From positions 186,001 to 250,000 of the forward strand of contig NZ_RQXX01000003.1 of assembly GCF_004011175.1 (NCBI RefSeq): a stretch of DNA of 64,000 nucleotides, read 5' to 3'. Below, piece by piece: positions 50,902 through 62,880 of the stretch (its first letter is position 1; each line of letters starts with the position of its first letter). Origin of the DNA: Mesobaculum littorinae. GTDB lineage: Bacteria; Pseudomonadota; Alphaproteobacteria; Rhodobacterales; Rhodobacteraceae. The translations under genes were made by a program, and so were the position numbers. The notes beneath the pieces were generated by a model that was not told where the DNA came from, made no database searches, and saw only the letters and a list, made by a program, of their open reading frames with translations.

Positions 50902-51509
50902 GAGCGCTGGCTCTGATCCTTGCCACCCTTCTCGCCCTGCCGGGGGCCGCCGAAGCGCAGGACCCGGACTGGCCCGCGCTTTACGACGTGCAGGGCGTGG
51001 CAGACGACGACACCCTCGCTATCCGCGAGGTGCCGGATGCCGGCGCCCGCATCCTGGGCGAGCTGCCCGCCGACGCCACCGGGGTCGAGGTCACCGCCCC
51101 CGACCATACCGGCGACTGGGGCCGGGTGAATCACGGCGAGGGCACTGGCTGGGTGGCGCTGGCCTATCTGTCGCGGCGGCCCGGGCAGGACGCGATCCCG
51201 CGGGTGCTGCACTGCGCGGGCACCGAACCCTTCTGGTCGCTCGACCTGACGCCGAAGGCCACGACGTTTTCGCCCGTCGACGGCACGGCCATGGCCGCGG
51301 GCAGGGCGCGGGCCCAGATGGCCGAGGGGCGCGCCGACCGGTTTTCGTTCCGCGCGTGGCGGCAGGGCGACGGGCTGACCGGGGTGGTCGCGCGTTCCGC
51401 CTGCTCGGACGGGATGTCGGGGCGGGCCTATGGCCTGACGCTGGATCTTTTGGTGCTGCGGGCGCAGGGCGCCACGCATTACGCGGGGTGCTGTTCGCTG
51501 GCCGACTGA
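50898..51509 (+). CDS. Secreted protein with SH3-like domain and C-terminal COG3650-like domain
   Basis: 203 residues. Signal peptide MRALALILATLLALPGAAEA-QD. Residues about 25-95 form an SH3b-like domain (YDVQGVADDDTLAIREVPDAGARILGELPADATGVEVTAPDHTGDWGRVNHGEGTGWVALAYL). The C-terminal part has RVLHCAGTEPFWSLDLTPKATTF and VARSACSDGMSGRAYG...THYAGCCSL, with cysteines likely to form disulfides, as in COG3650 proteins. Function unknown; cell wall contact is typical of SH3b. Coupled to the ABC-2 permease by ATGA. Its last 31 bp overlap the 3' end of the convergent alkB-like gene. Confidence 0.8.
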   Translation: MRALALILATLLALPGAAEAQDPDWPALYDVQGVADDDTLAIREVPDAGARILGELPADATGVEVTAPDHTGDWGRVNHGEGTGWVALAYLSRRPGQDAIPRVLHCAGTEPFWSLDLTPKATTFSPVDGTAMAAGRARAQMAEGRADRFSFRAWRQGDGLTGVVARSACSDGMSGRAYGLTLDLLVLRAQGATHYAGCCSLAD

Positions 51510-52123
51510 TCCCCGGCCCGATCCACCACGCGCAGGGTGACGTTCACCCGTCCGCCCTGTGGCAACAGGGTGGAGGTGCCGAAGCGGATGCGGTCGACCC
51601 CGTGATAGGCCAGCCGCGCGGCGCCGCCGATCACCACCACGTCGCCCGAGTGCAGCCAGATGCTGTCGGTCGACCCGCCCCTCTCGGTCCCGCCCATGCG
51701 GAACAGCGCGTCATCGCCGAGGCTGAGCGACAGGACCGGCCAGGTGAAATCGCCCTCGTCGCGGTCCTGGTGCAGCCCCATCCGCGCGCCTTCGCCGTAG
51801 AAGTTCACGAGGCATGAGTCGGGCACCCGCCCGAGCCCCGTGGCCCGGTCCCAAAGATCCAGGACCGTGCCCGGGATCGGCGGCCACGGCGTGCCCTGCG
51901 GGTGGCGCGGTTCATAGCGATAGCCGCGGCGGTCGGTGATCCACCCCAGCCGCCCGGCCGAGGTCATGCGCACCGTCATCTTCTTGCCCCAGCGCGTCTC
52001 TGGGTGAACCAGAGGGGCGGCGCGGATGACGTCGCGCAGCTCGGCCAGCATCGTCTCCTGCGCGGGGCGGTCCAGCGCGCCGGGCAGTACGCGGAACCCG
52101 CGGATATCAAGCTCGGTCGTCAT
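51479..52123 (-). CDS. AlkB-like 2-oxoglutarate/Fe(II) dioxygenase
   Basis: 214 residues. Iron ligands are in [11 protein letters not shown] (HxD) and [10 protein letters not shown] (distal H), and 2-oxoglutarate is held by arginines of RVNVTLRVV near the C-terminus. The substrate lid has [35 protein letters not shown], close to bacterial AlkB that demethylates 1-methyladenine and 3-methylcytosine. The ATG at 52123 is the natural start; the 829-residue frame that continues leftwards of it is a shadow of dnaK. It is divergent from dnaK with 198 bp between the starts. Confidence 0.92.
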   Translation of the reverse strand: MTTELDIRGFRVLPGALDRPAQETMLAELRDVIRAAPLVHPETRWGKKMTVRMTSAGRLGWITDRRGYRYEPRHPQGTPWPPIPGTVLDLWDRATGLGRVPDSCLVNFYGEGARMGLHQDRDEGDFTWPVLSLSLGDDALFRMGGTERGGSTDSIWLHSGDVVVIGGAARLAYHGVDRIRFGTSTLLPQGGRVNVTLRVVDRAGDQSASEQHPA

Positions 52124-52179
52124 GCCCTCACCCCTGACGGATGCCGGATATTTTTGCAACACCGATGCCCGGGCCTGCG

Positions 52180-52211
52180 CTTGCAGGGCAAAATCCCTCT
52201 CCCTATATACG
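52180..52211 (+). promoter_or_regulatory. Sigma-32 type heat-shock promoter of dnaK
   Basis: CTTG (52180-52183), 18 bases, CCTATATACG (52202-52211). This is an exact match to the alphaproteobacterial sigma-32 consensus CTTG, 17-18 bases, CYTATNTNNG. The transcription start would be near 52217, about 105 bases before the dnaK ATG. No CIRCE (HrcA) inverted repeat is seen. Confidence 0.8.
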
Positions 52212-52321
52212 GTCAGACCCCGGCCGGAGGCCTTGCCTTCTGTGGGGAAACTGGGATTGAGGGGGGATGCCGCCCCGCGGGTCCGCCCTCGGACACATCG
52301 CCAATGAGAGGATTGAAGAGC

Positions 52322-54250
52322 ATGGCCAAAGTCATCGGTATCGACCTCGGCACGACCAATAGCTGCGTTGCCATCATGGACGGGTCGCAGCCGCGCGTGA
52401 TCGAGAATGCTGAAGGGGCGCGTACGACGCCCTCGATTGTTGCCTTTACTGACAACGAACGGCTCGTCGGCCAGTCTGCCAAGCGGCAGGCGGTGACGAA
52501 CCCCACGAACACCATCTTCGCCGCCAAGCGTCTGGTCGGTCGCCGCACCACCGACGCCGAGGTCGCGAAGGACCGCGACAACCTCCCCTACAACATTGTC
52601 GACGGCGGCAATGGCGACGCATGGGTCGAGGTGAAGGGCGAGAAGTATTCGCCCAGCCAGATTTCCGCCTTCACGCTGCAGAAGATGAAGGAAACCGCCG
52701 AAAGCTATCTCGGCGAAGAGGTCACGCAGGCGGTCATCACCGTCCCGGCCTACTTCAACGACCAGCAGCGTCAGGCCACCAAGGACGCCGGCAAGATCGC
52801 CGGTCTCGAAGTCCTGCGCATCATCAACGAACCCACCGCGGCCGCCCTGGCCTACGGGCTCGACAAGAAGGACGCCAAGACGATCGCGGTCTATGACCTC
52901 GGCGGCGGCACCTTCGACATCACCATCCTGGAAATCGACGACGGCCTCTTCGAGGTGAAGTCGACGAACGGCGACACCTTCCTTGGTGGCGAAGACTTCG
53001 ACATGCGCATCGTGAACTACCTCGCCGAGGAGTTCAAAAAGGAGCATGGCGTCGACCTGTCCAAGGACAAGATGGCCCTGCAGCGCCTGAAGGAAGCCGC
53101 CGAGAAGGCCAAGATCGAGCTGTCCAGCGCCAGCCAGACCGAGATCAACCAGCCGTTCATCTCGATGGACAAGGACACCGGCTCTCCGCTGCACATGGTG
53201 ATGAAGCTCACCCGGGCGAAGCTGGAAAGCCTGGTCGGCGACCTGATCAAGAACTCGATCAAGCCCTGTCAGGCCGCGCTCAAGGATGCCGGCATCTCGA
53301 CCGGCGAAATCGACGAGGTCGTCCTGGTCGGCGGCATGACCCGCATGCCCAAGGTCGTCGAGGAAGTGACCAAGTTCTTCGGGAAAGAGCCCCACAAGGG
53401 CGTGAACCCCGACGAGGTGGTCGCGCTGGGTGCGGCGATTCAGGCCGGCGTTCTGCAGGGTGACGTGAAGGACGTCGTGCTGCTGGACGTGACCCCGCTG
53501 AGCCTGGGGATCGAGACGCTGGGCGGTGTCTTCACCCGCCTCATCGACCGCAACACCACGATCCCGACGAAGAAAAGCCAGATCTTCTCGACCGCCGAGG
53601 ACAACCAGAACGCCGTGACGATCCGGGTCTTCCAGGGCGAACGCGAAATGGCCAGCGACAACAAGCTGCTGGGCCAGTTCAACCTTGAGGACATCCCGCC
53701 GGCGCCGCGCGGCCTGCCGCAGATCGAGGTGACCTTCGACATCGACGCCAACGGCATCGTGTCGGTCAGTGCCAAGGACAAGGGCACGAACAAGGAGCAG
53801 AAGATCACGATCCAGGCGTCGGGCGGTCTGTCGGACGACGAGATCGAGAAGATGGTCAAGGAAGCCGAAACCAACGCCGAGGCCGACAAGGGCCGCCGCG
53901 AACTGGTCGAGGCGAAGAACCAGGCGGAAAGCCTCATCCACTCGACCGAGAAGTCGATGGAAGAGCACTCCGACAAGGTCGACCCCACCACCATCGAGGC
54001 GATCGAGCTGGCCATCGCGAACCTGAAGGAGCAGCTGGAAACCGAGGACGCCGGCAAGATCAAGTCGGGCATCCAGAACGTCACCGAAGCGGCGATGAAG
54101 CTGGGCGAGGCCATCTACAAGGCCGAGCAGGCGAAGGCCGACGGCGGCAATGACGACTCGGACGACAGCGACAACGGGCCGCGCGACGTCGATGACGACA
54201 TCGTCGATGCCGACTTCGAGGACCTGGGCGACGACAAACGCGCCTCCTGA
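52322..54250 (+). CDS. dnaK: Chaperone DnaK (Hsp70)
   Basis: 642 residues. [21 protein letters not shown], the ATPase signatures [15 protein letters not shown] and [17 protein letters not shown], substrate-binding [16 protein letters not shown], and an acidic tail rich in D and N ([28 protein letters not shown]). It binds unfolded proteins with DnaJ and GrpE. AGAGGATTGAAGAGC precedes the ATG. grpE is not in the window. Confidence 0.98.
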   Translation: MAKVIGIDLGTTNSCVAIMDGSQPRVIENAEGARTTPSIVAFTDNERLVGQSAKRQAVTNPTNTIFAAKRLVGRRTTDAEVAKDRDNLPYNIVDGGNGDAWVEVKGEKYSPSQISAFTLQKMKETAESYLGEEVTQAVITVPAYFNDQQRQATKDAGKIAGLEVLRIINEPTAAALAYGLDKKDAKTIAVYDLGGGTFDITILEIDDGLFEVKSTNGDTFLGGEDFDMRIVNYLAEEFKKEHGVDLSKDKMALQRLKEAAEKAKIELSSASQTEINQPFISMDKDTGSPLHMVMKLTRAKLESLVGDLIKNSIKPCQAALKDAGISTGEIDEVVLVGGMTRMPKVVEEVTKFFGKEPHKGVNPDEVVALGAAIQAGVLQGDVKDVVLLDVTPLSLGIETLGGVFTRLIDRNTTIPTKKSQIFSTAEDNQNAVTIRVFQGEREMASDNKLLGQFNLEDIPPAPRGLPQIEVTFDIDANGIVSVSAKDKGTNKEQKITIQASGGLSDDEIEKMVKEAETNAEADKGRRELVEAKNQAESLIHSTEKSMEEHSDKVDPTTIEAIELAIANLKEQLETEDAGKIKSGIQNVTEAAMKLGEAIYKAEQAKADGGNDDSDDSDNGPRDVDDDIVDADFEDLGDDKRAS

Positions 54251-54275
54251 TTTGGGCGCCTTTTGAACATGACGC

Positions 54276-54310
54276 GACCGGCCTGTTCCACCGGGCCGGT
54301 CGTTTCATTT
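54276..54310 (+). terminator. Hairpin between dnaK and dnaJ
   Basis: GACCGGCC (54276-54283) pairs with GGCCGGTC (54294-54301), followed by GTTTCATTT. It can act as a partial terminator so that more dnaK than dnaJ is made. Confidence 0.7.
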
Positions 54311-54328
54311 GTCAGAGGATTTGACCAT

Positions 54329-55480
54329 ATGGCGAAGCGCGATTTCTATGACGTGCTCGGGATCTCGAAAGGTACGGGGGCCGACGAGATCAAGAAAGCC
54401 TATCGCAAGAAAGCGAAAGAGCTTCACCCCGACCGGAATTCAGACAACCCTCAGGCCGAGGCCCAGTTCAAGGAAGTGAACGAGGCCTATGATGTCCTGA
54501 AGGACCCCGAGAAAAAGGCCGCCTATGACAGGTTCGGCCATGCCGCGTTCGAAGGCGGAATGGGCGGCGGCGGCGGTGGCCCCCGTGGCGGTGCCTACCA
54601 GGGCGGCGATTTCGCCTCGGCCTTCTCGGACGTGTTCGACGATCTCTTCGGCGACATCATGGGGGGCCAGCGCGGCCGCGGCGGCCAACGGGCCACGCGC
54701 GGATCGGACCTGCGCTACAACATGCGCGTGTCGCTGGGCGACGCCTACCAGGGTAAGCAACGCACGATCTCCGTTCCCACGGCGGTCCAGTGCGAGGTCT
54801 GCCATGGCAGCGGCTCGGAAGGCGGGGCCGAACCGCAGACCTGCCCGACCTGCGCGGGCATGGGCAAGGTCCGCGCCCAGCAGGGGTTCTTTACCGTCGA
54901 ACGCACCTGCCCAACCTGTGCTGGCGCGGGACAGATCGTCAAGAACCCGTGCTCGGCCTGCGGCGGCGCCGGCCGCGTGCAGAAAGAGCGGTCGCTGTCG
55001 GTGAACATCCCCGCAGGCGTCGAAACCGGCACCCGCATCCGCCTGGCCGGCGAAGGCGAGGCGGGGCTGCGCGGCGGACCGGCGGGCGATCTTTACATCT
55101 TCATCGAGGTGGAAGAGCACCCGTTGTTCCAGCGCGAGGGGCATCATCTTCATTGCCGCGTTCCGGTGTCGGTCACCACCGCCGCCCTGGGCGGGGATAT
55201 AGAGGTGCCGACCATCGAAGGCGGTCGCAGCCGGGTGAAGGTCCCTGCCGGGTCGCAATCGGGCAAGCAGATGCGCCTGCGTGGCAAGGGCATGCCCATG
55301 CTGCGCGGCGGCGGCGCGGGCGACATGTATATCGAGCTGGCCGTCGAAACCCCGGTGAACCTGTCGTCGCGGCAAAAGGACCTGCTGCGCGAATTCGACA
55401 AGCTGAGCGAGGACAACAATCCTGAAAGCTCGTCGTTCTTCTCGAAGGTAAAGACCTTCTGGGACGGGATGAAGGGCTAG
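54329..55480 (+). CDS. dnaJ: Chaperone DnaJ (Hsp40)
   Basis: 383 residues, full-length type I. J domain with HPD ([37 protein letters not shown]), glycine-rich linker, four zinc motifs ([32 protein letters not shown]) and the C-terminal substrate domain. It stimulates DnaK. The ATG at 54329 gives the family N-terminus; the open frame from 54263 overlaps the terminator. It lies 78 bp after dnaK. Confidence 0.98.
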   Translation: MAKRDFYDVLGISKGTGADEIKKAYRKKAKELHPDRNSDNPQAEAQFKEVNEAYDVLKDPEKKAAYDRFGHAAFEGGMGGGGGGPRGGAYQGGDFASAFSDVFDDLFGDIMGGQRGRGGQRATRGSDLRYNMRVSLGDAYQGKQRTISVPTAVQCEVCHGSGSEGGAEPQTCPTCAGMGKVRAQQGFFTVERTCPTCAGAGQIVKNPCSACGGAGRVQKERSLSVNIPAGVETGTRIRLAGEGEAGLRGGPAGDLYIFIEVEEHPLFQREGHHLHCRVPVSVTTAALGGDIEVPTIEGGRSRVKVPAGSQSGKQMRLRGKGMPMLRGGGAGDMYIELAVETPVNLSSRQKDLLREFDKLSEDNNPESSSFFSKVKTFWDGMKG

Positions 55481-55489
55481 TCCCCTCGG

Positions 55490-55526
55490 GGCCGGGCGCG
55501 ACCTTTCGGGCGCCCGGCCGGTTCTT
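55490..55526 (+). terminator. Terminator after dnaJ
   Basis: GGCCGGGCGC (55490-55499) pairs with GCGCCCGGCC (55510-55519) around a 10-base loop. GGTTCTTAACC follows, a weak T-tract. It is 9 bp after the dnaJ stop. Confidence 0.7.
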
Positions 55527-55562
55527 AACCGCCTGTTTACCCTCAGGGCCAAATCTGCCTGA

Positions 55563-56330
55563 ATGAAACAGGGAAATTTCGACGAAGCGGGATTGCCGCT
55601 CTTTACAGGCGCAGAGGCTGCTGCCTCCGCTGCGGGGATGACGTCGGACGGAAGGACGCCGTCCTACATCCGCGACCACCGCAAGCGGTTGCGCGACCGC
55701 TTCATGATCGGCGGGGCGCAGGCCATGCCGGATTACGAACTGCTGGAGCTTGTGCTGTTCCGCGCGATCCCGCGGCAGGACGTCAAGCCGCTCGGCCGAC
55801 TGCTGCTTGAGACCTTCGGCGATTTCAACCGTGTCGTGTCTGCCTCGCCCGAGGCGCTGCGCAAGGTCAAGGGCGTCGGCGAGGCGGTTGTGCAGGAGCT
55901 CAAGATCGTGGAGGCCGCGGCCCACAGGCTGGCCCGCGCCCGGGTCATGCAGCGCCCGGTGATCGGTGGGTGGGACGCGGTGCTGGACTATTGCCACACC
56001 ACGATGGCCCACCGCGAAACCGAACAGTTTCGCATCCTTTTCCTCGACCGCAAGAACGTCCTGATTCAGGACGAAGAACAGGCCCGCGGCACGGTCGACC
56101 ATGTCCCGGTCTACCCGCGCGAGGTCGCGAAGCGGGCGCTGGAACTCAATGCGTCGGCGCTGATCCTCGTGCACAACCACCCCTCGGGCGATCCCACGCC
56201 GTCCGAGTCGGATATCGCGATGACCCGGCGGATCGAGGCGGCGCTATCGGCAGTCGACGTGACACTGCATGACCACCTGATCGTGGGAAAGGAAACCGAG
56301 CTCAGCTTTCGCGGCAGCGGCTACCTCTAG
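55563..56330 (+). CDS. radC: RadC family JAB/MPN-domain protein
   Basis: 255 residues. An N-terminal helix-hairpin-helix region (LLETFGDFNRVVSASPEALRKVKGVGEAVVQELKI) is followed by the MPN/JAB domain with metal motif HNHPSGDPTPSESD. RadC is widespread; despite its name its role in recombination repair is unproven. It is separated from dnaJ by 82 bp with a terminator, so it probably has its own promoter. Confidence 0.95.
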   Translation: MKQGNFDEAGLPLFTGAEAAASAAGMTSDGRTPSYIRDHRKRLRDRFMIGGAQAMPDYELLELVLFRAIPRQDVKPLGRLLLETFGDFNRVVSASPEALRKVKGVGEAVVQELKIVEAAAHRLARARVMQRPVIGGWDAVLDYCHTTMAHRETEQFRILFLDRKNVLIQDEEQARGTVDHVPVYPREVAKRALELNASALILVHNHPSGDPTPSESDIAMTRRIEAALSAVDVTLHDHLIVGKETELSFRGSGYL

Positions 56331-56374
56331 CAGCGGCTATCTCTGGCAGCCGCCACCTCTAACACCGGTGGCAC

Positions 56375-57931
56375 CTAATCCAGCCACACTTCGACCCGGC
56401 GGTTGATCCGCCGACCCCACTCGACCTCGTCGCAGGCCATCGGCATCGCCTCTCCGAAGGATGCGATGCGCAAATCCAGTCGGTTCTGCGCCCCGTCATC
56501 CAAGGGCTCCGCCGCTGCCTTGGACACCGCCGCGCGCACGGTTTCCGCCCGGGCCCGGGCCAGGCGACGGTTGGTCGCGGCCGGCCCCACCCCGTCGGAG
56601 AACCCCACGAACAGCAGGCTGCGGTCGGCGAAAACGCCGCGGTTCAGCGCCTGCGCCAGAAGCGCCACGTTCGACCGGGATTGCGCGTCCAGCCGCGACG
56701 AGCCGTCTTCGAACCGGAAGGTCACGCTAAGCCGGGCCCGGTCATCCAGCGCCGCCACCATGCCCTGCAACTCGTCCAGCCCGGTGTCACCGCCCGCCCG
56801 CGCGATCGCGTTGGCGAACCGCGCGCCTTGGGAATCCAGCGGGATCGCCTGCGGGAACTGATCGACGAAGCCCGTGCGCCGCACCACCGGCTGCGCCCCG
56901 GGCGAGACCGCGAAATCGACGAAATCGCGCGCCACCTCGGGCAGCCGCCAGGGCGGAAGGTAAAGGAACAGCGGCGTGGTCAGCGGATAATCCTCAGTCT
57001 TGAGGCTGCGGTCCGTGGCCTCGGCCGGATAACCGCAGGGCCCGATCAGGCGCAGCGGCACCGCGTTGCCCTGGTTGGCAAAGCTGCCGATACCGACCGC
57101 CATCGGATCGCGTGCCACGGCATCGGCCACCGCGGCCAGGTCAGGATGGCGCACGACGGCGTCGCCGACCGGCCGCGACTGGGCGGCGCGGCGCGCGAAG
57201 GCCTGTGTCAGACCGTCCGATGCCGGGCCCAGGTGCAGCGTCACCGGGTCGCCCGACGCCCCCGCCATCCCGCGGCCACCGTAGAGCCGCGCCAGATCGG
57301 TCATCGAGATGTCGCGCAGCGGGCTGGCCGCCGACACCAGCGGCACGATCGCGTCCAGCCCGACGATGCGGGCCAGCCGCGGCGCGCCGAACCCCTCGAC
57401 TCCGGCGGATCGCGCGAATTCGACCTCCGCGGGCAGCACCTCGCGCAGGGCCATGACGATCTCGGCCTCTCCGGCCAGGAAATCCGCGACGCCCTCGTCC
57501 GTATCGACGAGGTGAAAGGTGAACCGGGCGATCACCCGTCCGGCGGCAGGGTCGGTCAGGTCCAACTGCAGGCGGTCCGCCCCCGCCTCGACCCGCTCCG
57601 CGGTATAACCGCGGCGCAGGGCAAAGGACTCTACCAGGGCCGGCATCAGCACCTCGCCCATCCGCCGCGCGCCGGAAAAGCCCACCTGCGCGACGAAAGC
57701 GTCGCGCGCGGGACAGGCCTCGCCCGTGCAGGCAAGCGGCCCGCCGTCCAGCGTGACGACCCCGACCTCGGGCACGTCGAGACGAAAGAATTCGCCGTCG
57801 AACGACAGGAATTCGCCGGTGACACTGATCCCGCCGTCTGGCGAGGCGAGCGTGACGGGCGCCGCGGCGAGGCTCATGGCCCCCGAAACAAGGAAAAGCG
57901 CGGCAGCGACTGCCGCGCGAACATGATACAT
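56375..57931 (-). CDS. Periplasmic phosphate-binding-protein-like domain fused to OmpA-type domain
   Basis: 518 residues. Signal peptide MYHVRAAVAAALFLVSGAMSLAAA. Residues about 80-345 are PstS-like (AFVAQVGFSGARRMGEVLMPALVESFALRRGY, the PBP superfamily fold with a STAPHVL/GSDT-like hexamer site VGIGSF). The C-terminal 120 residues are an OmpA/MotB peptidoglycan-binding domain (VTFRFEDGSSRLDAQSRSNVALLAQAL, FVGFSDGVGPAATNRRLARARAETVRAAV, then RINRRVEVWLD). It would tether a solute-binding module to the wall. The ATG at 57931 was chosen because it begins a signal peptide; the 840-residue frame beyond it is the shifted frame of the upstream gene. Confidence 0.88.
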   Translation of the reverse strand: MYHVRAAVAAALFLVSGAMSLAAAPVTLASPDGGISVTGEFLSFDGEFFRLDVPEVGVVTLDGGPLACTGEACPARDAFVAQVGFSGARRMGEVLMPALVESFALRRGYTAERVEAGADRLQLDLTDPAAGRVIARFTFHLVDTDEGVADFLAGEAEIVMALREVLPAEVEFARSAGVEGFGAPRLARIVGLDAIVPLVSAASPLRDISMTDLARLYGGRGMAGASGDPVTLHLGPASDGLTQAFARRAAQSRPVGDAVVRHPDLAAVADAVARDPMAVGIGSFANQGNAVPLRLIGPCGYPAEATDRSLKTEDYPLTTPLFLYLPPWRLPEVARDFVDFAVSPGAQPVVRRTGFVDQFPQAIPLDSQGARFANAIARAGGDTGLDELQGMVAALDDRARLSVTFRFEDGSSRLDAQSRSNVALLAQALNRGVFADRSLLFVGFSDGVGPAATNRRLARARAETVRAAVSKAAAEPLDDGAQNRLDLRIASFGEAMPMACDEVEWGRRINRRVEVWLD

Positions 57932-57954
57932 GACGGGTCCGGAGCTTCCTCTAC

Positions 57955-58897
57955 TCACCTTGCGGCGATCTTGAGGTCCCGCAGCAGGTTTTTCAACACC
58001 ACGATCTCGCCCACGGCATCGCATCCGGGCATCGCGAGCGACAGGGTGCGGACATGTTGCAGGCCGTCCGCGTCGCTTTGCAGGGTTTCGGCGCGGATAT
58101 CGCGGCCGCAGGTGGTCTCGGTCACCGCGGCTTCGACCGACAGCGTGACCGTGCCGGGCTGCGCGGCTTCGCGCGGCAGGGTGTAGACCTCGGCCAGCAG
58201 CGGATCTGGCAGCGCGGGGTCGCCCAGCTCGGTCAGGAAACCGCCCTGCCCGTTGACGGCACGCGTCACCTCGCCCGGCGCATCGGCCCAGACATGGCCG
58301 GCATCGCCGAAGCCCGCCCCGAATTCCAGCGCGTGCAGGTGCATGCCCGCCTGCCCTTCCCACTGCAGGGCCACGTGGGTCAGGTCCGGTCCCTCGGGCA
58401 TCTCGACCCGGGTGGACAGGATATCCCCGCCGTCGATGGCAAGCTCGACCTCGGGCCGCGGGGTGAGCGCGGGCAGCGCAACCATGTAGGTGCCGTCGTC
58501 CGCGATGCTGTCGGCAAAGAGCAGAGGCCCCTGCCGCAGTTCGATCCGATTGCCCGCGTGGCAGGGCGCGGTGAGCGTCAGGTGAACCATGCCGCCCGGC
58601 ACGGCCATCCCGGTCAGCGAGGGCTGGCAATCCGCGGCAGTATCGGACGCGCCGCCCGCCTGACCCCGGGCCTGCGGAGCCTCCGCCCCCCCCGGAGGCC
58701 GCAGCATCGGCTAGCCTGTCGCCATCGTCGCTGCCCTGCAATGCCGCGCCGGGCGCGGCGCTGGTTTCGGCCGGACGCACGGACCCGGCCTCGGTGGCGG
58801 GCGTCGGTCCGGTCGATTGCAGAAAGACCAGCGCCGCGGCGCCGGCGACGGTCACGGCGGCCACGCGCAAGGTCGTTCTGGACGATTTCAGTTCCAT
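57955..58897 (-). pseudogene. Secreted/membrane-anchored protein gene interrupted by a frameshift in a G8 run
   Basis: The 5' part starts at 58897 in one frame with MELKSSRTTLRVAAVTVAGA, a membrane anchor, and reads to about residue 68 (GDRLADAAAS). The rest is in another frame from about 58692 to the stop at 57955 (TAADCQPSLTGMAVPGGMVHLTLTAPCHAGNRIEL...GCDAVGEIVVLKNLLRDLKIAAR). The junction is a run of eight G on the minus strand (58686-58693). Seven G would give one protein of 313 residues. The later part resembles periplasmic proteins annotated as 'translocase' in Rhodobacteraceae. The split is seen; whether it is a real mutation, slippage or an assembly error is not resolvable here. Confidence 0.8.
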
Positions 58898-59009
58898 GGG
58901 CCTGCTCTCCCTCGATCTCTGAGGTTGAGCCCTACGCCCTGAATCGGCCGCTCAGATGGCGGCCGACGGGCGGGCTTTGGGACATTTCAGGCCAGATTTC
59001 GGAAGGAAC

Positions 59010-61712
<2,703 letters not shown>

Positions 61713-61890
61713 GCGTTCTCCTGACGACTTCGTGCGAGGCGATCGCTTGCCCGGCAGGGCCTGCCGCCGTAGACAAGGCGCAATCGTATCGCGGCCCCCT
61801 CGCTCGGCCACAAGGCGATGTAAGGGGGCCGCTATTCAGTGTCAACGTCGGGGCCCAGCGGTCCCGGCGCCCATATAGGAAGGATTCCAG

Positions 61891-62868
61891 ATGTCCGCCA
61901 CGCGCTCGCTCTGGCTCGCCACCGCCACCGCCGCCCTCTTCGCGTTCCCGCTGACCGCGCAGGAGAACACCTCGGACACCGCCTCCGATCCCGCCGCCAC
62001 CCCTGCCGAAACCGGGACCACGACCGATACCCCCGTTGAAACCGAAGGGGAAACCGCAGGAAACGCCGCCGAAGACGGGGCCGCGCAGACCCCCGCCTCG
62101 GACGTGACGGCCGACACCGTCGTCGCCACCGTGAACGGTACCGACATCACCGTGGGCCACATGGTCGTGCTGGGCGAACGCCTGCCCGAACAATACCAGT
62201 CCTTGCCCGACGAGGTGCTGTACGACGGCATTCTCGAACAATTGATCCAGCAGACCGCGCTGGGCGCGCAGGCGGGCGATCCCACCGAGCGGACCGAGCT
62301 GGTGCTGGAGAACGAACGCCGCGCCCTGGTCGCGCAGCAGGTCATCGAAGAGGCCGCCCGCACCGCCGTCACCGAAGAGGCCGTTCAGGCCGCCTATGAA
62401 GAGGCATTTGCCGACGCCGAGCCGCAGACCGAATGGAATGCCTCGCACATCCTCGTCGAGTCCGAGGAAGAGGCGCAGGCGATCATCGAAGAGCTCGACG
62501 GCGGCGCCGATTTCGCGACGCTGGCCGAAGAACGCTCGACCGGGCCCTCGGGCCCGTCGGGCGGCGAACTGGGCTGGTTCGGGCCCGGCATGATGGTCGC
62601 GCCCTTCGAAGAAGCGGTGCAGGCGCTGGAAACCGGCGAGATCTCCGACCCCGTCGAAACCCAGTTCGGCTGGCACGTGCTGAAGCTGAACGAGACCCGC
62701 CAGAAGGACGCGCCGCCGCTGGAGGAGGTCCGCGGCGAGATCGAACAGCAGGTGCAGCAAGCCGCCGTCGAGGCGCTGATCGCAGAGGCGACGGCCAATG
62801 TCGACGTCACCGAGGGCGACACCCAGATCGACCCCGCGGTGATCCGCGACAGTTCGCTGTTCGAATAA
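61891..62868 (+). CDS. Parvulin-type peptidyl-prolyl cis-trans isomerase (SurA/PrsA-like), periplasmic
   Basis: 325 residues. Signal peptide MSATRSLWLATATAALFAFPLTA-QE. Residues about 26-75 are a low-complexity acidic spacer (A, T, E, D, P-rich). Then an N-terminal SurA-like helical part (VVATVNGTDITVGHMVVLGERLPEQYQSLPDEVLYDGILEQLIQQTAL) and the parvulin domain (WNASHILVESEEEAQAIIEELDGGADFATLAEERSTGPSGPSGGELGWFGPGMMVAPFEEAVQALETGEISDPVETQFGWHVLKLNETR). It folds exported proteins. It lies 12 bp before argJ, between secA and argJ as in relatives. Confidence 0.93.
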   Translation: MSATRSLWLATATAALFAFPLTAQENTSDTASDPAATPAETGTTTDTPVETEGETAGNAAEDGAAQTPASDVTADTVVATVNGTDITVGHMVVLGERLPEQYQSLPDEVLYDGILEQLIQQTALGAQAGDPTERTELVLENERRALVAQQVIEEAARTAVTEEAVQAAYEEAFADAEPQTEWNASHILVESEEEAQAIIEELDGGADFATLAEERSTGPSGPSGGELGWFGPGMMVAPFEEAVQALETGEISDPVETQFGWHVLKLNETRQKDAPPLEEVRGEIEQQVQQAAVEALIAEATANVDVTEGDTQIDPAVIRDSSLFE

Positions 62869-62880
62869 GGCGACGCGGCA

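Noticed and set aside
52124-52170. Possible third copy of the T-rich/AAAAATACTC intergenic element near GGATATTTTTGCAAC
   Set aside because: Only about nine bases match, without the flanking CCGCCGGAGG or TTCTTCTCTT parts.
56375-58897. 840-codon fusion of the upstream gene with the PstS-OmpA protein
   Set aside because: The middle of this frame is the shifted reading of the gene split at the G8 run. The PstS-OmpA protein has its own ATG and signal peptide at 57931.
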